Part shown: positions 12,001 through 26,700 of the stretch, piece after piece | Position numbering within the stretch: position 1 is the first letter of the stretch | Layout of the letters: each line of letters starts with the position of its first letter | From: Sapria himalayana | Lineage: Eukaryota; Streptophyta; Magnoliopsida; Malpighiales; Rafflesiaceae | Length of the DNA: 64,000 nt | Direction: 5' to 3' | NCBI GenBank assembly: GCA_029783825.1 | Contig: JAREIK010005962.1 | Span: forward strand, 58,009-122,008 | Notes under the pieces: model-generated | Database searches by the model: none | The model's input: only the letters and a program-made list of their open reading frames with translations | Told to the model about the DNA's origin: nothing | Program-made: the position numbers and the translations under genes

Positions 12001-12435
12001 GTTGAAGGAGGGGGAGGGGGAGGGTGAGCGGGAGGGGGAGGGGGAGGGGGAGGGGAAGGGGGAGGGGGAGGAGGAGAAGTATAATAATCAGAAGGAGAAG
12101 AAAAATTAAAAAAAGAAGGAGATGGAGATGGAGAAGCAAAAAAAGAAAAAGAAAAAGGAAAAGAATGAGAAGAAGAATAAGAAGAAGAAGGAGAAATAGA
12201 AGAAGAAGAATTAGTAGTTGTATTAGAATCAGAAGAATTAGTAGTTGTATTAGAATAAGAAGAATTAGTAGTTGTATTAGAATAAGAAGAATTAGTAGTT
12301 GTATTAGAATAAGAAGAATTATAATAAGAATAAGAATTAGAAGAAGAAGAAGAACAAGAAGACGATGATAAAAAATAAAAAGTCAAAGAAAAATAATAAA
12401 AAGAAGTAGTAGTATAAGAATGAGAACAAGTAGTA
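12001..12435 (+). repeat. Purine-rich tract (GGGGGA)n then (GAA)n, with 27-bp tandem repeats
   Basis: About 12005-12075 is nearly pure G/A with (GGGGGA)-type units, then GAGGAGAAG-type runs, then AGAAGAA. At about 12200-12320 four tandem 27-bp units begin AGAAGAATTAGTAGTTG. Open frames on both strands (Arg/Gly/Lys-rich on plus; Ser/Tyr and poly-Pro on minus) are translations of simple sequence and not genes. The tract directly precedes the 26-bp satellite. Confidence 0.9.
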
Positions 12436-12439
12436 GTAA

Positions 12440-15400
12440 AAGATAAACATTTATAATTATTATTAATCAATGTCATATCAACTTGTTATAAATGATTCTT
12501 TTCAAATATTTAATTATGATTGTCCTATCAACACGGTATAAATGAAGTATTTTATCAACTTGTAATGAATAAGTGACTTATCAACTCCATATAAATGAAT
12601 ATATAAGAAACTCTTTATATATGATTGACATATGAAAGTATTATAAATGAGTGTCTTATTACTCATTATAAATGAATATCATACAACTTGTTATAAATTA
12701 TTATCTTATTACAAATTATAAATGAGTATGTTATCAAGTTATTATAAATTAGCTTGTTATTACCTTATGATAAATGAGTATCTTATCAATACCATATTAA
12801 TGAATATATTATCAAGTCATTATAAATGAGTGTTATAGCAACTCCTTATAAACAATTATCATATCAACTTGCCACAAAGGAGTATTTTTAAAATACTCCT
12901 TATAGATGCATCGCCTATTAACTCCGTATAAATGAGTTTCTTCTCAACATATTATGAACAATCATGCCAACAACTCATTATATATGAATAGGTTAGCAAC
13001 TCATTATTAATGAGTTTTTTATGAACTCATTATAAACTATTATTTAATCAACTATTTATTAATGAATGCCTTATCAACTAAATATAAAATATTATCTTAT
13101 CAACTAACTTAAAATGTGTCTTATCAAATAATTATAAATGAGTTTTTTCTCAACTGATTATGAGATTGTCTTATCAAATAATTATAAATTATTTTCTTAT
13201 TAAGTCATTACAAATTTGTATCTTATCAACAACTTTTAAATGAATATCTTATCTACTCCTTTTAAACAAGTATCTTATTAACTCGCTATATAGAAGTCTC
13301 TTATCAACTCATTATAAATGAGTGTCTTTTTAAATCTTTATAAAAAAGTGTCTTATCAACTGATTATCTACTAGTTCTCTATCAACTCATTATAAATGAT
13401 GTTGATATCAACTCATTATAAATGAGTGTCTTATGCACTCATTATAAAATATTATCTTGTCAACAAGTAATAAATGAGTATCTTATCAACTCAATAAAAA
13501 TATTATCTTATCAACTATTTTTAATTGAGCATCTTATCAACACCTTATAAATGACTGTCTTTATCAACTCATTATAATAACAAATTTATCAACTCATTAT
13601 AAAAGTTATTCTTATCAACTAGTTAAATTGAGTGTCTTGCCAAATAGTTATAAATGAATTTTTATCAACTCAATATTAAAGTGTCTTTTCAATTCATTAT
13701 AAATAATTTTCTTATCATGGAATTATAAATGAGAATCATATCAATTCTTTATTATTTGAGTGTGTTTACAACTCAATACAAACAAGTGTCTTATCAAGTT
13801 GATATATAAGTGTCTTATCAACTCATTATATATGAATGTTTTTTAACACATTATAAATGAGTGTCTTATGAATACATTATAGATAACTATCTTATCAACT
13901 CATTATAAATGAGTTTCTTATCAACTCATTATAAATGAATATCTCACTACTCATTATAAACTATTACATTATCAACTTATTTTAAAATCAATGTCTTAAC
14001 AACAAGTTATTAAAGGGTGTCTTATTTAAGGGTGTCTTATCAACTTCTTATAAATGAGTATCATATGAACACAATATAAATGAGTGTTTTATCAACTCAT
14101 TATAAATGAGTGCAGATAAATCATTATAAATAAGTATCTTGTAACTTGTTAAAAATGATTATCTTAACACTCATTATAAATGAGTGTTTTATAGCTCGTT
14201 ATAAATGATCATCTTAACAACTTATTAAAATGAATCTTTCATCGATGTATAATAAAAGATTTTCTTATCAATGCATTATAAGTGAGTTTCTTATCAAAAA
14301 ATTTTAAATGAGAATCTTTTCAACTAGTTATTATTGAATATCTTATCAAATCATTTTATATGTGTATCTTATAACTGATTATAAATGAGTATCTAATAAA
14401 GGCTCATAAATGAGTATCTTATCAACTTCTTATAAATGTATGTTATCAACTTAATATAAATGAATGTCTCATCAATTCCTTATAAAATATTGTGTTATCA
14501 ACTCCTTACAAATAAGTATGTTATCAACTCATTATTAATAAATATGATATCAACTCATTATAAAAAAGTATCTTATCAACTCATTATAAATTATTGCCTT
14601 ATTAACTCATTGTGAATGAGTGTCTTATGAACTCATTATAAATGAATGTCTTATCAACTCGTTTTAAACATCTGTCTTATCCACTCATTATAAATGAAAG
14701 ACTTTTGAATATGTTATACATGGGTGTCTTCTCAATGCATTATAAATAATTATCTTATGAATTGATTATAAATGAGTATCTTATTAGCTCATTATGTATG
14801 AGTCTCTTATCAACTTCTTATAAATGAATATCTTATCAACTCATTATAAATTTTTATCTTATCAACTCTATATAAACAAGTGTCTTATCAACTAGTTATA
14901 AAATAGAATCTTATCAACTCATTTAAAATGAGTTTCTTATTATCTAATCATAAATAAGTTTCTTATCAACTCATTATTAGAGAGTGACTTATAACTTGTT
15001 ATAAATAAGTATCTTTTAACTCATTATAAATGAATTACTCATTATAATTTAGTTTCTTATTACTTATTATAAATTAGTGTATTATTAACTAATTATAAAT
15101 TAGTAACTTATTAACTAATTATAATTTAGTGACTTATAACTTGTTGTAAATTAGTGTCTTAAAGTCTTGAAAAAAAAATATTTTATCAACTCGTTATAAA
15201 TGAATGTCATACCAAATTATTATAAATGAGAATATTATCAACTCCTTATAAAGGTATGTTTATTAACTTTTAATAAACAATTATCTTTTTAACTCACCAC
15301 ATATGAGTGTCTTGTCAACTCATCATAAATATCTTATTATAAACAAATATTTTATCTAGTCATTATAAATGAGTGTCTTATGAACTCGTTATAAATGAGT

Positions 15401-17067
15401 GACATACTAATACATTGTAAACTATTATCTTATCAACTAGTTATAAATGAGTGTCTTATTGACACATTGTAAAAGAAGTGTAATAAAAGCCCAATAAAAA
15501 GTAGTTTGTATAAACATATGATAAATGGGTTTCTTATAAACTCATTATAAAAAAGTGTATAACCGACTCATAATAAATTAGTGTCTTATCAAATCATTAT
15601 ATAAGAGAGTCTTATCAACTTATTATAAATGAGTGTCTTATCAACTTATAATAAATAGGTATTTTTCAACTCATTATGAGAGAACATCTTATCAACGCAT
15701 TATAAATGAGTGTCTTATTAACTCCTTATAAATAAGTATTTTAAAACTCATTATAAAGGAATACATTTTCAAATCTTTATAAATGAGTGTCTTATTAACA
15801 CATTATAACTGAAGTATATATTCTACTTGTAATGAATAAATTACATATCAAATCCTTAGAAATGAGTTTCTTATCAACATGTTTTATAAGATCGACTCAT
15901 CAACTCATTATAAATAAGTGTCTTATCAATTCATTATAAATGAGTGTTTTATCAACTCTACATAAACTATATCCTTTTCAACAAGCTATAAATGAGCATC
16001 TTATCATCTCATAATAAAATGAGTATATCATTAACTCATTATAAACTTATGTCTTATCAATTCCTTATAAAAATGAGAATCTTTTCAACTCAATAGTTAA
16101 CAAGAAACTTATTAAATCTTTATAAATAATTGCCTAGTCAACACATCAAAAAAGAATGGCTTATCTACTAGTTATAAATAAGTATTTTTTTTGACTCATT
16201 ATAAATGCGTTTCATATTAACTCATTATGACATAGTGTCTTATCGACACATTATAAATGATTGTGTTTAGAAGTTATAAATAATTGACTTTTCAGTGCCT
16301 TGATAAATTTGTCTCTTATCGACTCATATAAATGAGTATCTTTTCAACTCATTATATATTTATATTTTATTAACCATTATAAATGAGTAACTTATCAACG
16401 CATTATAAATTTGTGTCTCATCAACTCAATATAAACAATTATTTATCAATTCATTATAAGCTAGTGTTTCATCAACTCAATATAAAAAAGTATTTATCAA
16501 ATCATTATAAATGAGTGTCTTATCAACTCAATAAAAAATAGTGTTTATCAATTAAAATTATAAATGAGTATCTAATTATCTCATTATAAATAAGTGGCTT
16601 ATCAACTCCTTATAAACAAGTGTCTTACCAACTCATTATAAGGGAGTGTCTTATCAACTCATTATAAGGGAGTGTCTTATCAACTCATTATAAGGGAGTG
16701 TCTTATCAACTTCTTATAAATGCATGAAATATCAACTCATTATAAAATGAATATCTTATTAATTCAGCATTAATGAGAATTTTATAGGTTCTTTATAAAT
16801 TAGTGTCATATCAATTCTTTAAAAAAAGAGAATCTTATGAACATTTTATAAACTACTGGCTTATTATCTAGTTAGAAATCAATGTGTTATTTACTCACAA
16901 TAGAATAGTATTTTATCAACTAGATATAAATAAGTGTCTTCTAAACTTTTTTATAAACTAGTATCTTATCAACTCTTTATCAATGAGTGTCTTATTAACT
17001 CATTACAAATGAATGACTTCTCAACTTGATAAAATACGTATCTTATCATCTAATTATAAGTGAGTAC
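12440..17067 (+). repeat. 26-bp satellite array, segment 1
   Basis: Tandem, head-to-tail, degenerate copies of a 26-bp monomer whose two halves read GAGTGTCTTATC and AACTCATTATAAAT. Individual copies commonly differ by several substitutions or 1-5 bp indels, so the array looks old, with local fresh duplications. A clear example is 16635-16700, where three units ending CATTATAAGGGAG are identical. The first recognisable units at 12440-12480 adjoin the purine tract without a sharp border. No coding potential. The segment is cut at its right end by the hAT element, which duplicated CTTGTAAC from the repeat. Confidence 0.97.
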
Positions 17068-17075
17068 CTTGTAAC
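17068..17075 (+). repeat. Target site duplication, left (CTTGTAAC)
   Basis: This exact 8-bp match to 20771-20778 flanks the hAT element. Confidence 0.95.
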
Positions 17076-17802
17076 TAGAGGTGTCAAATGGGCCATGCCG
17101 GGCCGGCCCATCTCATTTTTTTAGAGCATGGCTGTGCTTTCGTGCCGGGATAGGCATGGCACGGTTACTGTACCATGCCCTGCCTGGCCCGGCACGGTTT
17201 ATCAAAGCCAGGCCCGGCACGGCCAGCAGGCACGACGGGCCGTGCCATGCGGGCCTGGTTTAAATTTTTTTTAATTTTTAAAGTTTTATATTTTAGTTTA
17301 AACAAAATATATATTATATTATATATAGATAATGTATAATATTTTAAATTTATAAAATAAAAATTGTTAAAAATTAAATAAATTACAAAGTTTAAATTTT
17401 TTTATTAAAAATATAATATAAATAAATTATAATGTTTAATATTTAAATTGGTAAATTGACAATTAATAAAAATTTGTAACTTGAAAATATTAATAGAGTT
17501 TAAATTTTTTTTATTATTTAAAATAAATTTAGATTATAATTTATTAGAATTAAAATATTAAATTATAGAGTTTTAATTTTTATATGAAAATTTTAAACAA
17601 AAAAATAAATTAAAGAAAAAATTTTGTTGAAAAAATTTACAAAGTCAAAAAAAAAAAAAAAGTAAATCAAATGAAAAATGAACAATCAGACAATAGATAC
17701 CAAACCAAACAAATACAACTTGTAAGTTTCAACATAACGTAAACATAAAGCTTACAATCAATAAAAAACAAAACATCAAAATCAAAAAGCAGTGGATCAT
17801 CA

Positions 17803-19740
17803 TCAATCGTCAATCGGCATATCATGAGCATCATCAACCGCAACATCAAGATCACTATCATATGGATCATCATCATCAGCAATCAACTCCTCCACTTTCG
17901 TAGTGGATGCGGATGTAGTCACTCTCCCAGCTTCAGCATGATCATGAATGTTAAACCTCGAATCCTCCCAATCCTTCAAACAGGCCAATGCCTCAACAAT
18001 ATCTGGACGTAATCTCGATCTCCTATCCGAAATCACGTTCAATGCAACAGAAAAAGCAGACTCCGATGTTACACTCGATACCGGAAGAGTTAGTAGATCC
18101 CGTGTCATCCCAGATAGCACGGAAAAGATGGACTCATATGATTTTCACCACTATAATATATCAAGATTCTCAGTATCTGAATGTGACTGGATTAAGCACT
18201 AATCGGTGTCTAAGTACCGAGAAAGCTCGCTCATATGTGATGGTCCACCCCGATGTTTTCTCCTCGCTAACTGAATGAAAAAATCATCATCTCCAAACAA
18301 GGTATTCATGTCTGTAATCATAGTCTCACTACTATCACCACCACCACCACCATACCTAGTATCGTAGTATGTGAACAGGTCAGTCAACTTCTCGTGAATA
18401 AACCCTGCAGGTGGGTCTTCCAGGTTCATGCACGAGGAAATATAAGTCAGGGTGTTTTCTACCCCTTCCACCTTAACCCTAGGAACCATGCATGCAGCGA
18501 GGCAATAAAGAGATGGAACGGTGGACCAGTACTTTACATACTTGGTTTTCATCTCTGCAACCATATGGCTAAGTGTCGGGTCAGCTCGATACTTCCTAAA
18601 TATGCTACTAATATTGCATATTTACCTAAGTGCAATGCAAGTCGAAGGAGTATAAACTGACGAACACATATTCGTCATGTCATAAAAAATCTTCAGGAAT
18701 TTCATAAATATAATTCATGAAACCCAGTCAGTGTCGTCAATAATAAGTTCCTCACTCTTACTATTGACGTAGTCTGATATCACGTGTTCGTATCCAACGC
18801 ATGACTTCAACATCATGTACGTGTATTCCAATGGTGTCTCACATCCGATTGGAATTTCTTCTTCTTAAGATTCTCAGAAAAATAGAGACTAACAAACTCT
18901 TGTTGTCTGCGAGGAGTGAGAATATATTTTAGTGCATTACGTATATTATCCAACACGGGAGAACACACCTTCATACCAGCTTGAACAATCAGGTTAATCA
19001 CGTGACAGATGCATCTGACATGAAAGATCTCTCCTAATGGTGCATCTCTAATATTCATAACAAACATAATCGCTACTCCATTATTAGATGCGTTATTGAA
19101 TGTAATACTAAAAATTTTATTTTGAATTTTATATTCCCTAAAGATTTTCATCATACACTCAAAAATAGCAGGGCCATCATGAGGATTGAGAATCTCAGAG
19201 AATCCTAAAATTTTTTTATTCATAATATAGTTATAAATTATATAGTGGCTGGTGAGACATGCATAAGATGATTCATCGTGACTTGTTCAGATATTGGACG
19301 CCACGGATGCCACTCCATACATGCCATAAATTCATTAATTATTTTTGTTTTTCTAACTTATACAATTTTAGTATGTCATTCCTAGATGTGGACCTAGGAA
19401 TCCTATGATAAGAAAGCTGAAAATATGTCAGCATGGTGCGCACTACCCTTGAATCTTCCGAAAATCTAATCAGAAGACTCATCAATGTGATAAGTTTGGC
19501 CATGACGTTCCTACCTGACTCCCTGAGTATATGAAGAAGGGAGTAGGCTTTGAGACATCTACTCGATCCAGTCTCAAAAAATACAGTGATAAGTTGGGTT
19601 TGCCTAGGATCTAATGGACCATGTTTTTTACTGCATTATTCGGCATGCCTCTTAAGGTGCCCTGACCCAAACAAACTCTTAGAAGTTAAATTTCTCATAC
19701 AATATTTGCACTGTGTCAATTCTTTTTCCTCGCCCCAAAT
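17803..19740 (-). pseudogene. hAT transposase (RICESLEEPER/DAYSLEEPER-like), degraded
   Basis: Reading on the minus strand in order: a BED-type zinc finger near 19640-19715 (CKYC ... GHLKRH, a CxxC...HxxxH pattern, followed by a stop where another residue is expected); then LITLMSLLIRFSEDSRVV; then at 19223-18813 the RNase H-like catalytic region with SITFNNASNN and FHVRCICHVINLIVQAG. Next comes SDVRHHWNT, a frameshift, then YMMLKSC; MKTKYVKYWS (about 18560, DUF4413-like region); and a C-terminal dimerisation domain, RDLLTLPVSSVTSESAFSVA and RSRLRPDIVEAL (about 18105-17980). Between the 18199-18564 and 17803-18120 segments the frame is continuous but holds three stops in about 27 codons (the first at 18199-18201). 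Other breaks lie near 18690-18850. The product would have cut and inserted the element; now it is inactive. An acidic tail (DDDDPYDSDLD) ends the reading frame at 17803. Confidence 0.92.
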
Positions 19741-20472
19741 ATTTTTTTTGTTTTATTATATTAAAATGAGTCTAAACTACAGAAGTGCTCTTAGTTTTTT
19801 ATTTTTTAGATATTTGGGTTGAGGCGACTAGAGAAACCAAAGTTTCAGCAGTCTCAGATATCTGTGTAAGATTTTTATTTTCTAAATTTAAATATGTTTC
19901 ATTATTATTTGTCATTTTTTAGGATTTTTGTTAAACAGTATACTTATGTAGAGACTAGATGATAGATTTTAGATTTAACTATTTTAGGACTAGAGAGAGC
20001 GAGACTAGAGAGAGACTGAGGAGAGGGAGAGAGATAGAAAGTAAAAAAAAACTTAAAATTAATTACCCGGTAAAGCAGCGAGGTCGATCACGTTCACGCT
20101 GCACCACGGTCTAGCTCAAAATCCAAAACTCGAGTTGAAATTCCCGAAAAGCCAAGCCAAATGATGAAATCCCGAGTCCCGAGAGAGATGAGCAAGAGTT
20201 TTAAGAGAGTAAAAATATGAGATTTGAGAGAATAAATATTTATAAAAAATATAAATGTTATAGAGAGGTGGGAAGAATTTTATAGATTAAAGAAAATAAT
20301 TTTTTTTAAAAAACTATTTTTTTTTGTTTTTTTTAATATTTTAGGGGGTAAAATCATGAGGGCCATCAGATTCTGCCCCTTAGCCGTTGGAGGCGAGATC
20401 CAACAATTACATTTTAAATTTTTTTTTTGCACGTTGGGAGGGGGGGGGGGGATCAGGTCGGGTCGGGCGAGA

Positions 20473-20506
20473 CCGTGGGTCGGGTCTGTTTAGACCCGAC
20501 CCACGG
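20473..20506. repeat. 34-bp palindrome in hAT element (copy B)
   Basis: Arms CCGTGGGTCGGGTCT and AGACCCGACCCACGG are perfect 15-bp complements around GTTT. It is the equivalent of the palindromes at 8479 and 55435, with the element in the opposite orientation. Confidence 0.95.
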
Positions 20507-20770
20507 CCTTTTTGTGCGGGAAGCTGGGAGCCCAGGAATGCGGGTGCGGCCGTGTGATGCAGGTCTATATGGTTCCCCGACCCATGCCGACGGGCTGTGC
20601 CACGGGCCACTGAACCGTGCCGGGTTAGGCACGGCACGAGGCCCGGTTGGCCTCGGCCCAGCACGACACGAATTGTGCTTTACCCTGGCACGGCACGGGC
20701 CCAGGCACGAAAAAATCCCGTGCCGTGCCTCGTGCCGGGCTGGGCCGTCCCATCCCGGTTGACACCTCTA

Positions 20771-20778
20771 CTTGTAAC
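20771..20778 (+). repeat. Target site duplication, right (CTTGTAAC)
   Basis: This exact 8-bp match to 17068-17075 immediately follows the right TIR. Confidence 0.95.
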
Positions 20779-23700
20779 TCATTATAAATGTGTATTTTAT
20801 CAACTCTTTATAAATAATTATCTTATTAAATATTTATAAACAACATTTTATTGAGTCTTTATAAAAGAGTATTTTATCAAATTTTTATAAACTACTAACT
20901 TATCAACTATCAATAAATATGTGCATTATCAACTCATTATTAATGAATATCTTATCAATTTATTATAAATAAGTATCTTATCAATTCATTATAAATGACT
21001 TTCATATCAACTCATTATAAATTAAATTCTTATCAACTCATTATAAATGAAATTCTTATCAACTCAACTCTATATAAATAAGTGTTTTATTAAATCATTA
21101 CAAACTATTATATTATCATCTAATTAGAAATGAGTGTCTTATCAACTAATTATAAAATAAGTGTCATATCAACATGTTATAAATAAGAGTCTTATCAGCA
21201 TGTTATAAATGAGTGTCTTATTAACTCATTATAAATGATTATTCTATAAACTCATTATAAAAGAGAGTTTTAAGAACCTATTATAAGTTAGTGTCTTATC
21301 AAATTATTATAAAAGACCATCTTGTCAACTCATTATAAGTGAGTATCTTATCAGCTTATTATAAATGATTGTCTTATTAGGTCATTATATATAAGTATTT
21401 TATTAACTCTTTAAAAATAAATGTCTTACTAGGTCTTTGAAAATGAGTATTTTATCAACTCATTATAATTTTGAATGACTTATCAACAAGCTATAAAAAA
21501 TTTATCTTATCATCTCCAAATGAATGACTATTTTATGAACCTAATATAAATGAGTATCTTATCAACATGTCATAATTGAGTATCTTAGCAACTCATTATA
21601 GAAAGAGTGTTTTCAAATTTATTTATGTGATTACCTTATTGATGCAATACATAAGAGTATTTTATCAACTTATTATAAATGACTATCTTATTTGCTGGTT
21701 ATAAATCAGTGTTATATCAACTCATTATAAGAGTGTCTTGTCAAATAATTATAAACACGTGTTATCAATTCTTTATAAATAAGTATCTTATCAACTCATT
21801 ATTAATAGTATATTATCAACACATTATAAACAAATATCTTAACAAATCATTGTAAATCTCTTATCAACTTATTATAAATGAATGACTTATCAACTCATTA
21901 TAAATGAATATTTTATCAACTCTTTATAAGTGATTGTATAAACTCATTATAAATAAGTGACTTATCAACATATTTAAAATGAGTATATCATCATCTCATT
22001 ATAAATGAGTGACTTGCCAATTTATTATAAATAAAAAATTTATCAACTCATTATAAATGAGTATTTTATCAATTCATTATAATGAGTATCTTATCAACTC
22101 ATTATAAATGAGTATATTGTAGTCTCTTTATAAATAAGTATATTATCAATTTCTTATAGATGAGTATCTAAACAACACATTATAAAATAGTATTTTATTA
22201 AAAAATATAAATGAGTGTCTTATTAACTCTTTATAAATGAGTGTTCTATCAACTCATTATCAATGAGTTTATTATCAACTCATTATAAATGAATATCTTA
22301 TCAACTTATTGAGAATGAGTATCTTTATAAACAATAATCTTATCAACTCATTATGAGAGAGTTTCTTATCAACACATTACAAATGATTATCTTATGAAGC
22401 CATTATAAACAATAATCTTATCAACTAATTATAAATGAGTGTCTTATCGACTCATTCCAAATTAATGTTTACTCAACTTGATAAAAGATTATCTTGTGAA
22501 CTCATTATAAATAGAGTCATGTACCTCATTGTAAATGATTGTCTCATCAACTCATTATAAATGAGCATCTTAACAAATCATAATAAAAGAGCATGTTATT
22601 AACTCATTATAAATTAATATCTTATTGACTCATTATAAATGAGTGTTTTATCAACTTAGCATAAGCTACAATCATATTTAGTGATTATAAATTAATGTTT
22701 TATCAAATCATTATAATTTAATGCTTTATAAACTCATAATAAATAAGTATATCATCAACTCATTATAAATAAATTTCTTATCAACTAATTTTAAATGGAA
22801 TTCTTATCAAATTTTTACAAACAAGTCTATTATCAACTGATTATAAATGAGTATTTTATCAACTCATTATAAATTAGTGTCTTATGAACTTCATATAAAT
22901 AAGTATCTTATCAACTCATTACAAATGAGAATCTTATCAACTTGTTATAAACTAGTGTCTTATCAAACTGTCATAAATGACTATCTTATCAACTTCATAT
23001 AAATAAATGTATTATTAAATCTTTATAAAGGAGTATCTTATAAACTCATTATAAATGAGTGAATTATGAACTTATTAAAAATGAGTATCTTATCAAATCA
23101 TAATAAAAGAGTGTCTTATCAACTATTTATAAATAAGTATTGTATAGCTTCATTATCAATGAGTGTCTTAACAATTCTTTATAAATTAGTATCTTATCAA
23201 CTCATGATAAACTACTATCTTAATATCATATTTTAAATGAAAGTGTTATCAATTGATATAAAATAGAGTTTTGTCAACTCGATATAAACAAGTGTCTTAT
23301 CAACTCTTAATAAAGAAGTATCTTATAAATTCTTTATCAATGAGTGTCTTATCAACTCATTATAAATAAAAATCTTATCAACTCATTATAAATAAAAATC
23401 TTATCAACTCATTATAAATAAAAATCTTATCAACTCATTAAAAAATAGTATCTTATCAACTTATTATAAATGAGTTTATCATCAACTAATTATGATATAG
23501 TTTCATGTCAATCATTATAAATTATTGCCTTATTGAGTTGTTAAAATTAGAATGATATCAACTATATCAATGAGTGCTTTATCAACTCATGACAAACAAA
23601 TTTCTTCTCTAATCAATAAACAAGTATCTTGTCAACTCAATATAAATGATTTCCTTCCAACTCATTATAAATGAGTCTCCTATCAACTCATAAATGTACA

Positions 23701-26700
23701 TCTCATCAACTATTTATAAATGAGTATCTTGTCAACTCATTATAAATGTACATTTTATTGACTCATTATACATGAGCATTTTATCAACTTTGTATAAACT
23801 ACTATCTTATCAACAGATAATAAATAAGTGTATTATCAACTCATTATAAATATGTATCATATCAACTCATTATAAAGAAGAGTGTTGTCAACTTATTATA
23901 AATGAGTATCTAATAAACTCATTTTAAATGATATTCTTATCAACTCATTATAAGCAAGTGACTTATCAGCTCGATATAAATGTGTCTTATTAAATAATTA
24001 CAAAACTAAAATGTTATCAACTAATTATAATGAGTTTCTAATCGACTAATTATAAAATGAGTGTCTTTATAAATGAGTGTCTCATCATTTCCTTATGAAT
24101 GAATATCTTATCAATTCACTATTAATATATGTATTATAAACTCATTATAAAAGAGAGTTTGATAAACTCATTATAAATAAGTGACTTATTAAAAATTATT
24201 ATCTTATTAACTCATTATAAGTAGGTATCTTATCAACTCATTATAAACAATAATCTTATCAAGTCATTATAAATGAATGCCTTATGAACATATTATAAAT
24301 GATTGACTTAACAACTCATTATAAATAAATGTCTTATTAACTCATTATAATTGAATGTTTATCAACTAATTATAAATGAGTGCCACATCAACTCATTATA
24401 AATAAGTATCTTATCAAATCATTATAAATGAGTGACTTACTAATTTCTTAAAAGAAGTGACTTATCAACTCATAATAAATGAGTCACTTATCAACTCATT
24501 ATTAAAAAAGAGTGTTTTATATCAACTCACTATATATGAATGTCTTATCAACGAATTATAAATGAGTGTTTATTAACTAATTATAAATGAGTGTCTTAAG
24601 AATTCTTTATTAAAGAGTAACTTATCAACCCATTATATATGAGTGACTTACCAACTCCTTATAAACTAGTGTCTTATCAAATAATAATAAATGATTGTCT
24701 TATCAACTCATAATAAAGAAGTATTTTAGCAACTCCTTATAATTGAGCATCTTATCAACTCATTATAAATGAGTATCATGTTGCTTCATTATAAATGAGT
24801 TTCTTATCAACTCATTACAACTAGTATCCTACCAATTCAATGTAAATTAATTTCTTATCTAATAGTTACAAACAAGTGTCTTATTGACTCATTATAAATG
24901 GTTCTCTTATCAACTCGTTAGAAACAAGTATCATATCAACATGTTATAAATAAGTGTCATATGAACTCATTATAACCTAGTGTCTTATAAACTCAATATA
25001 AATACTATTTTCAAAAAGTTATAAATGAGTGTCTTATCAACTCATTTTGATATGAGGGTTTTATCAACTTATTATAATGAACATGTTGTCAACTCCTTAT
25101 AAATTGATATCATTTGAACTCGTTATAAATGAAAGACATATTAAATGATTATAAACTAGTGTCTTATCAACTTGTTATAAATGAGTATCATATTAACTCA
25201 TTATAAACAAGTATCTTATCAACTCATTATAAAAGCGTGTTTTATCAACTCCTTATAAATGAGTGTCTTATCAACTTGTTATATATTAGTATGTTAAAGC
25301 TTCATTTAAATGAGTGTCTTATTAATTCATTATAAATGACTATCTTATGAACTCATTATAAACTATTATTTTATTAACGGGTCATAAAAGAGCGTGTTAT
25401 AAACTTATTATAAAATAGTGTTTTATCAACTAGATAATAATGACTATCTTATTAACTCATTACAAACTAGTATCCTATCAACTCAACTCGTTAAAAATAG
25501 AGTCTTATCAACTCATTGTAAATTAGTAACTTACCAACTTGTTATGAATGGTTTTGTTATTAACTCATTATGACAGAGTGTCTTGTCAACTCATTAAAAT
25601 TTTTTGTCTTATCAAGTCATTATATATGAGTATCATATAAAATATTTATCAATGAGTGTCTTATCAACTCATAACAAATGAATATCTTATCAACTTGATA
25701 AACAAATGTCTTATCAACTCAATATAAATAAGTGCCTTGTAACTGACTAGAATGAGTGTCTTACCAACTCATTCGAAATGTGCATCTTATCAACTCATTC
25801 TAAATGTGCATCTTACCAACTCATTCTAAATGTGCATCTTATCAACCCTTTATGAATGCGTATCTTATTAACTCATTATTTATGTGCATCATATTAAATC
25901 AATATATGTGAGTGATGTATCAACATATTATAAATTAACTACTATCTTATCAACTAGTAATAAATAAGTCATTATAAATATGTATTTTATAAACTCTTTA
26001 CAATTCAATGTCTTATCGGCTCTTTACAAATGTGTATATTATTAACTCATTATAAATTGAATATCTTATCAACTCATTATAAATGAGTGTCTTATCAGCT
26101 CCTTATAAATGGCTGTTTTATGAACTCTATAAAAGAATGTCTTATCAACATGTTATAATGAAGTGTCTTATCAACTCATTATAAAAAAGAGTATTATCAA
26201 ATTGATTTTAGTGAATACCTTATTGACTGTTTACAAATGAGAATTTAACAACATATTAAAAATAAATATCTTTTCCAACTAGTTTTAAATACATGTTACA
26301 TAAACTCACAATTAAAGGAATGTCTTATCAACTAATTATAAACAAGTGTGTTATCAATTATTTATAAATAAGTATCGTATCAATTCATTATAAATGAGTG
26401 TCTTATCAAATATTTAAAAAAGAGTGTTTTATCAACTCATTATTAATATGTATCTTATCAAATTGTTACAAACAAGAATCTTATCAAGTTATTATAAATG
26501 AGTGACTGATTAACTCTCTATAAATGAATATCTTATCAACTCATTATAAATGAGTGTTTATCTACTCATTATATATGAATATTTTATTAACTCTTTATAA
26601 ATGAGTATCTTATCAACTCATTTTAAATGAGTGACTTACCATCTCCTTATAAACAAGTATTTTATCAATTTGTTATACATGAGTCTTTTATCAACTTGTT

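Larger units (their letters stand above)
17076..20770 (-). mobile_element. hAT DNA transposon, 3,695 bp, inserted in the satellite
   Basis: Perfect 12-bp TIRs (TAGAGGTGTCAA at 17076-17087; TTGACACCTCTA at 20759-20770) are flanked by an exact 8-bp target duplication CTTGTAAC (17068-17075 and 20771-20778). Removing the element and one duplication restores a normal satellite monomer (...TACCTTGTAAC then TCATTATAAATG). GC-rich subterminal regions (17081-17260 and 20430-20760) match the MITEs at 8283 and 55211. The interior carries a decayed transposase gene on the minus strand. The intact TIRs and duplication suggest insertion well after the satellite formed, although the transposase has since gained stops. 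Confidence 0.96.

Noticed and set aside
11942..12476. Ser-, Pro- or Arg-rich open frames
   Set aside because: They are translations of a purine-rich simple repeat, open on both strands.
17081..17263. Plus-strand open frame at the hAT left end
   Set aside because: It lies in the GC-rich subterminal region of the transposon, opposite to the transposase strand; no domain.
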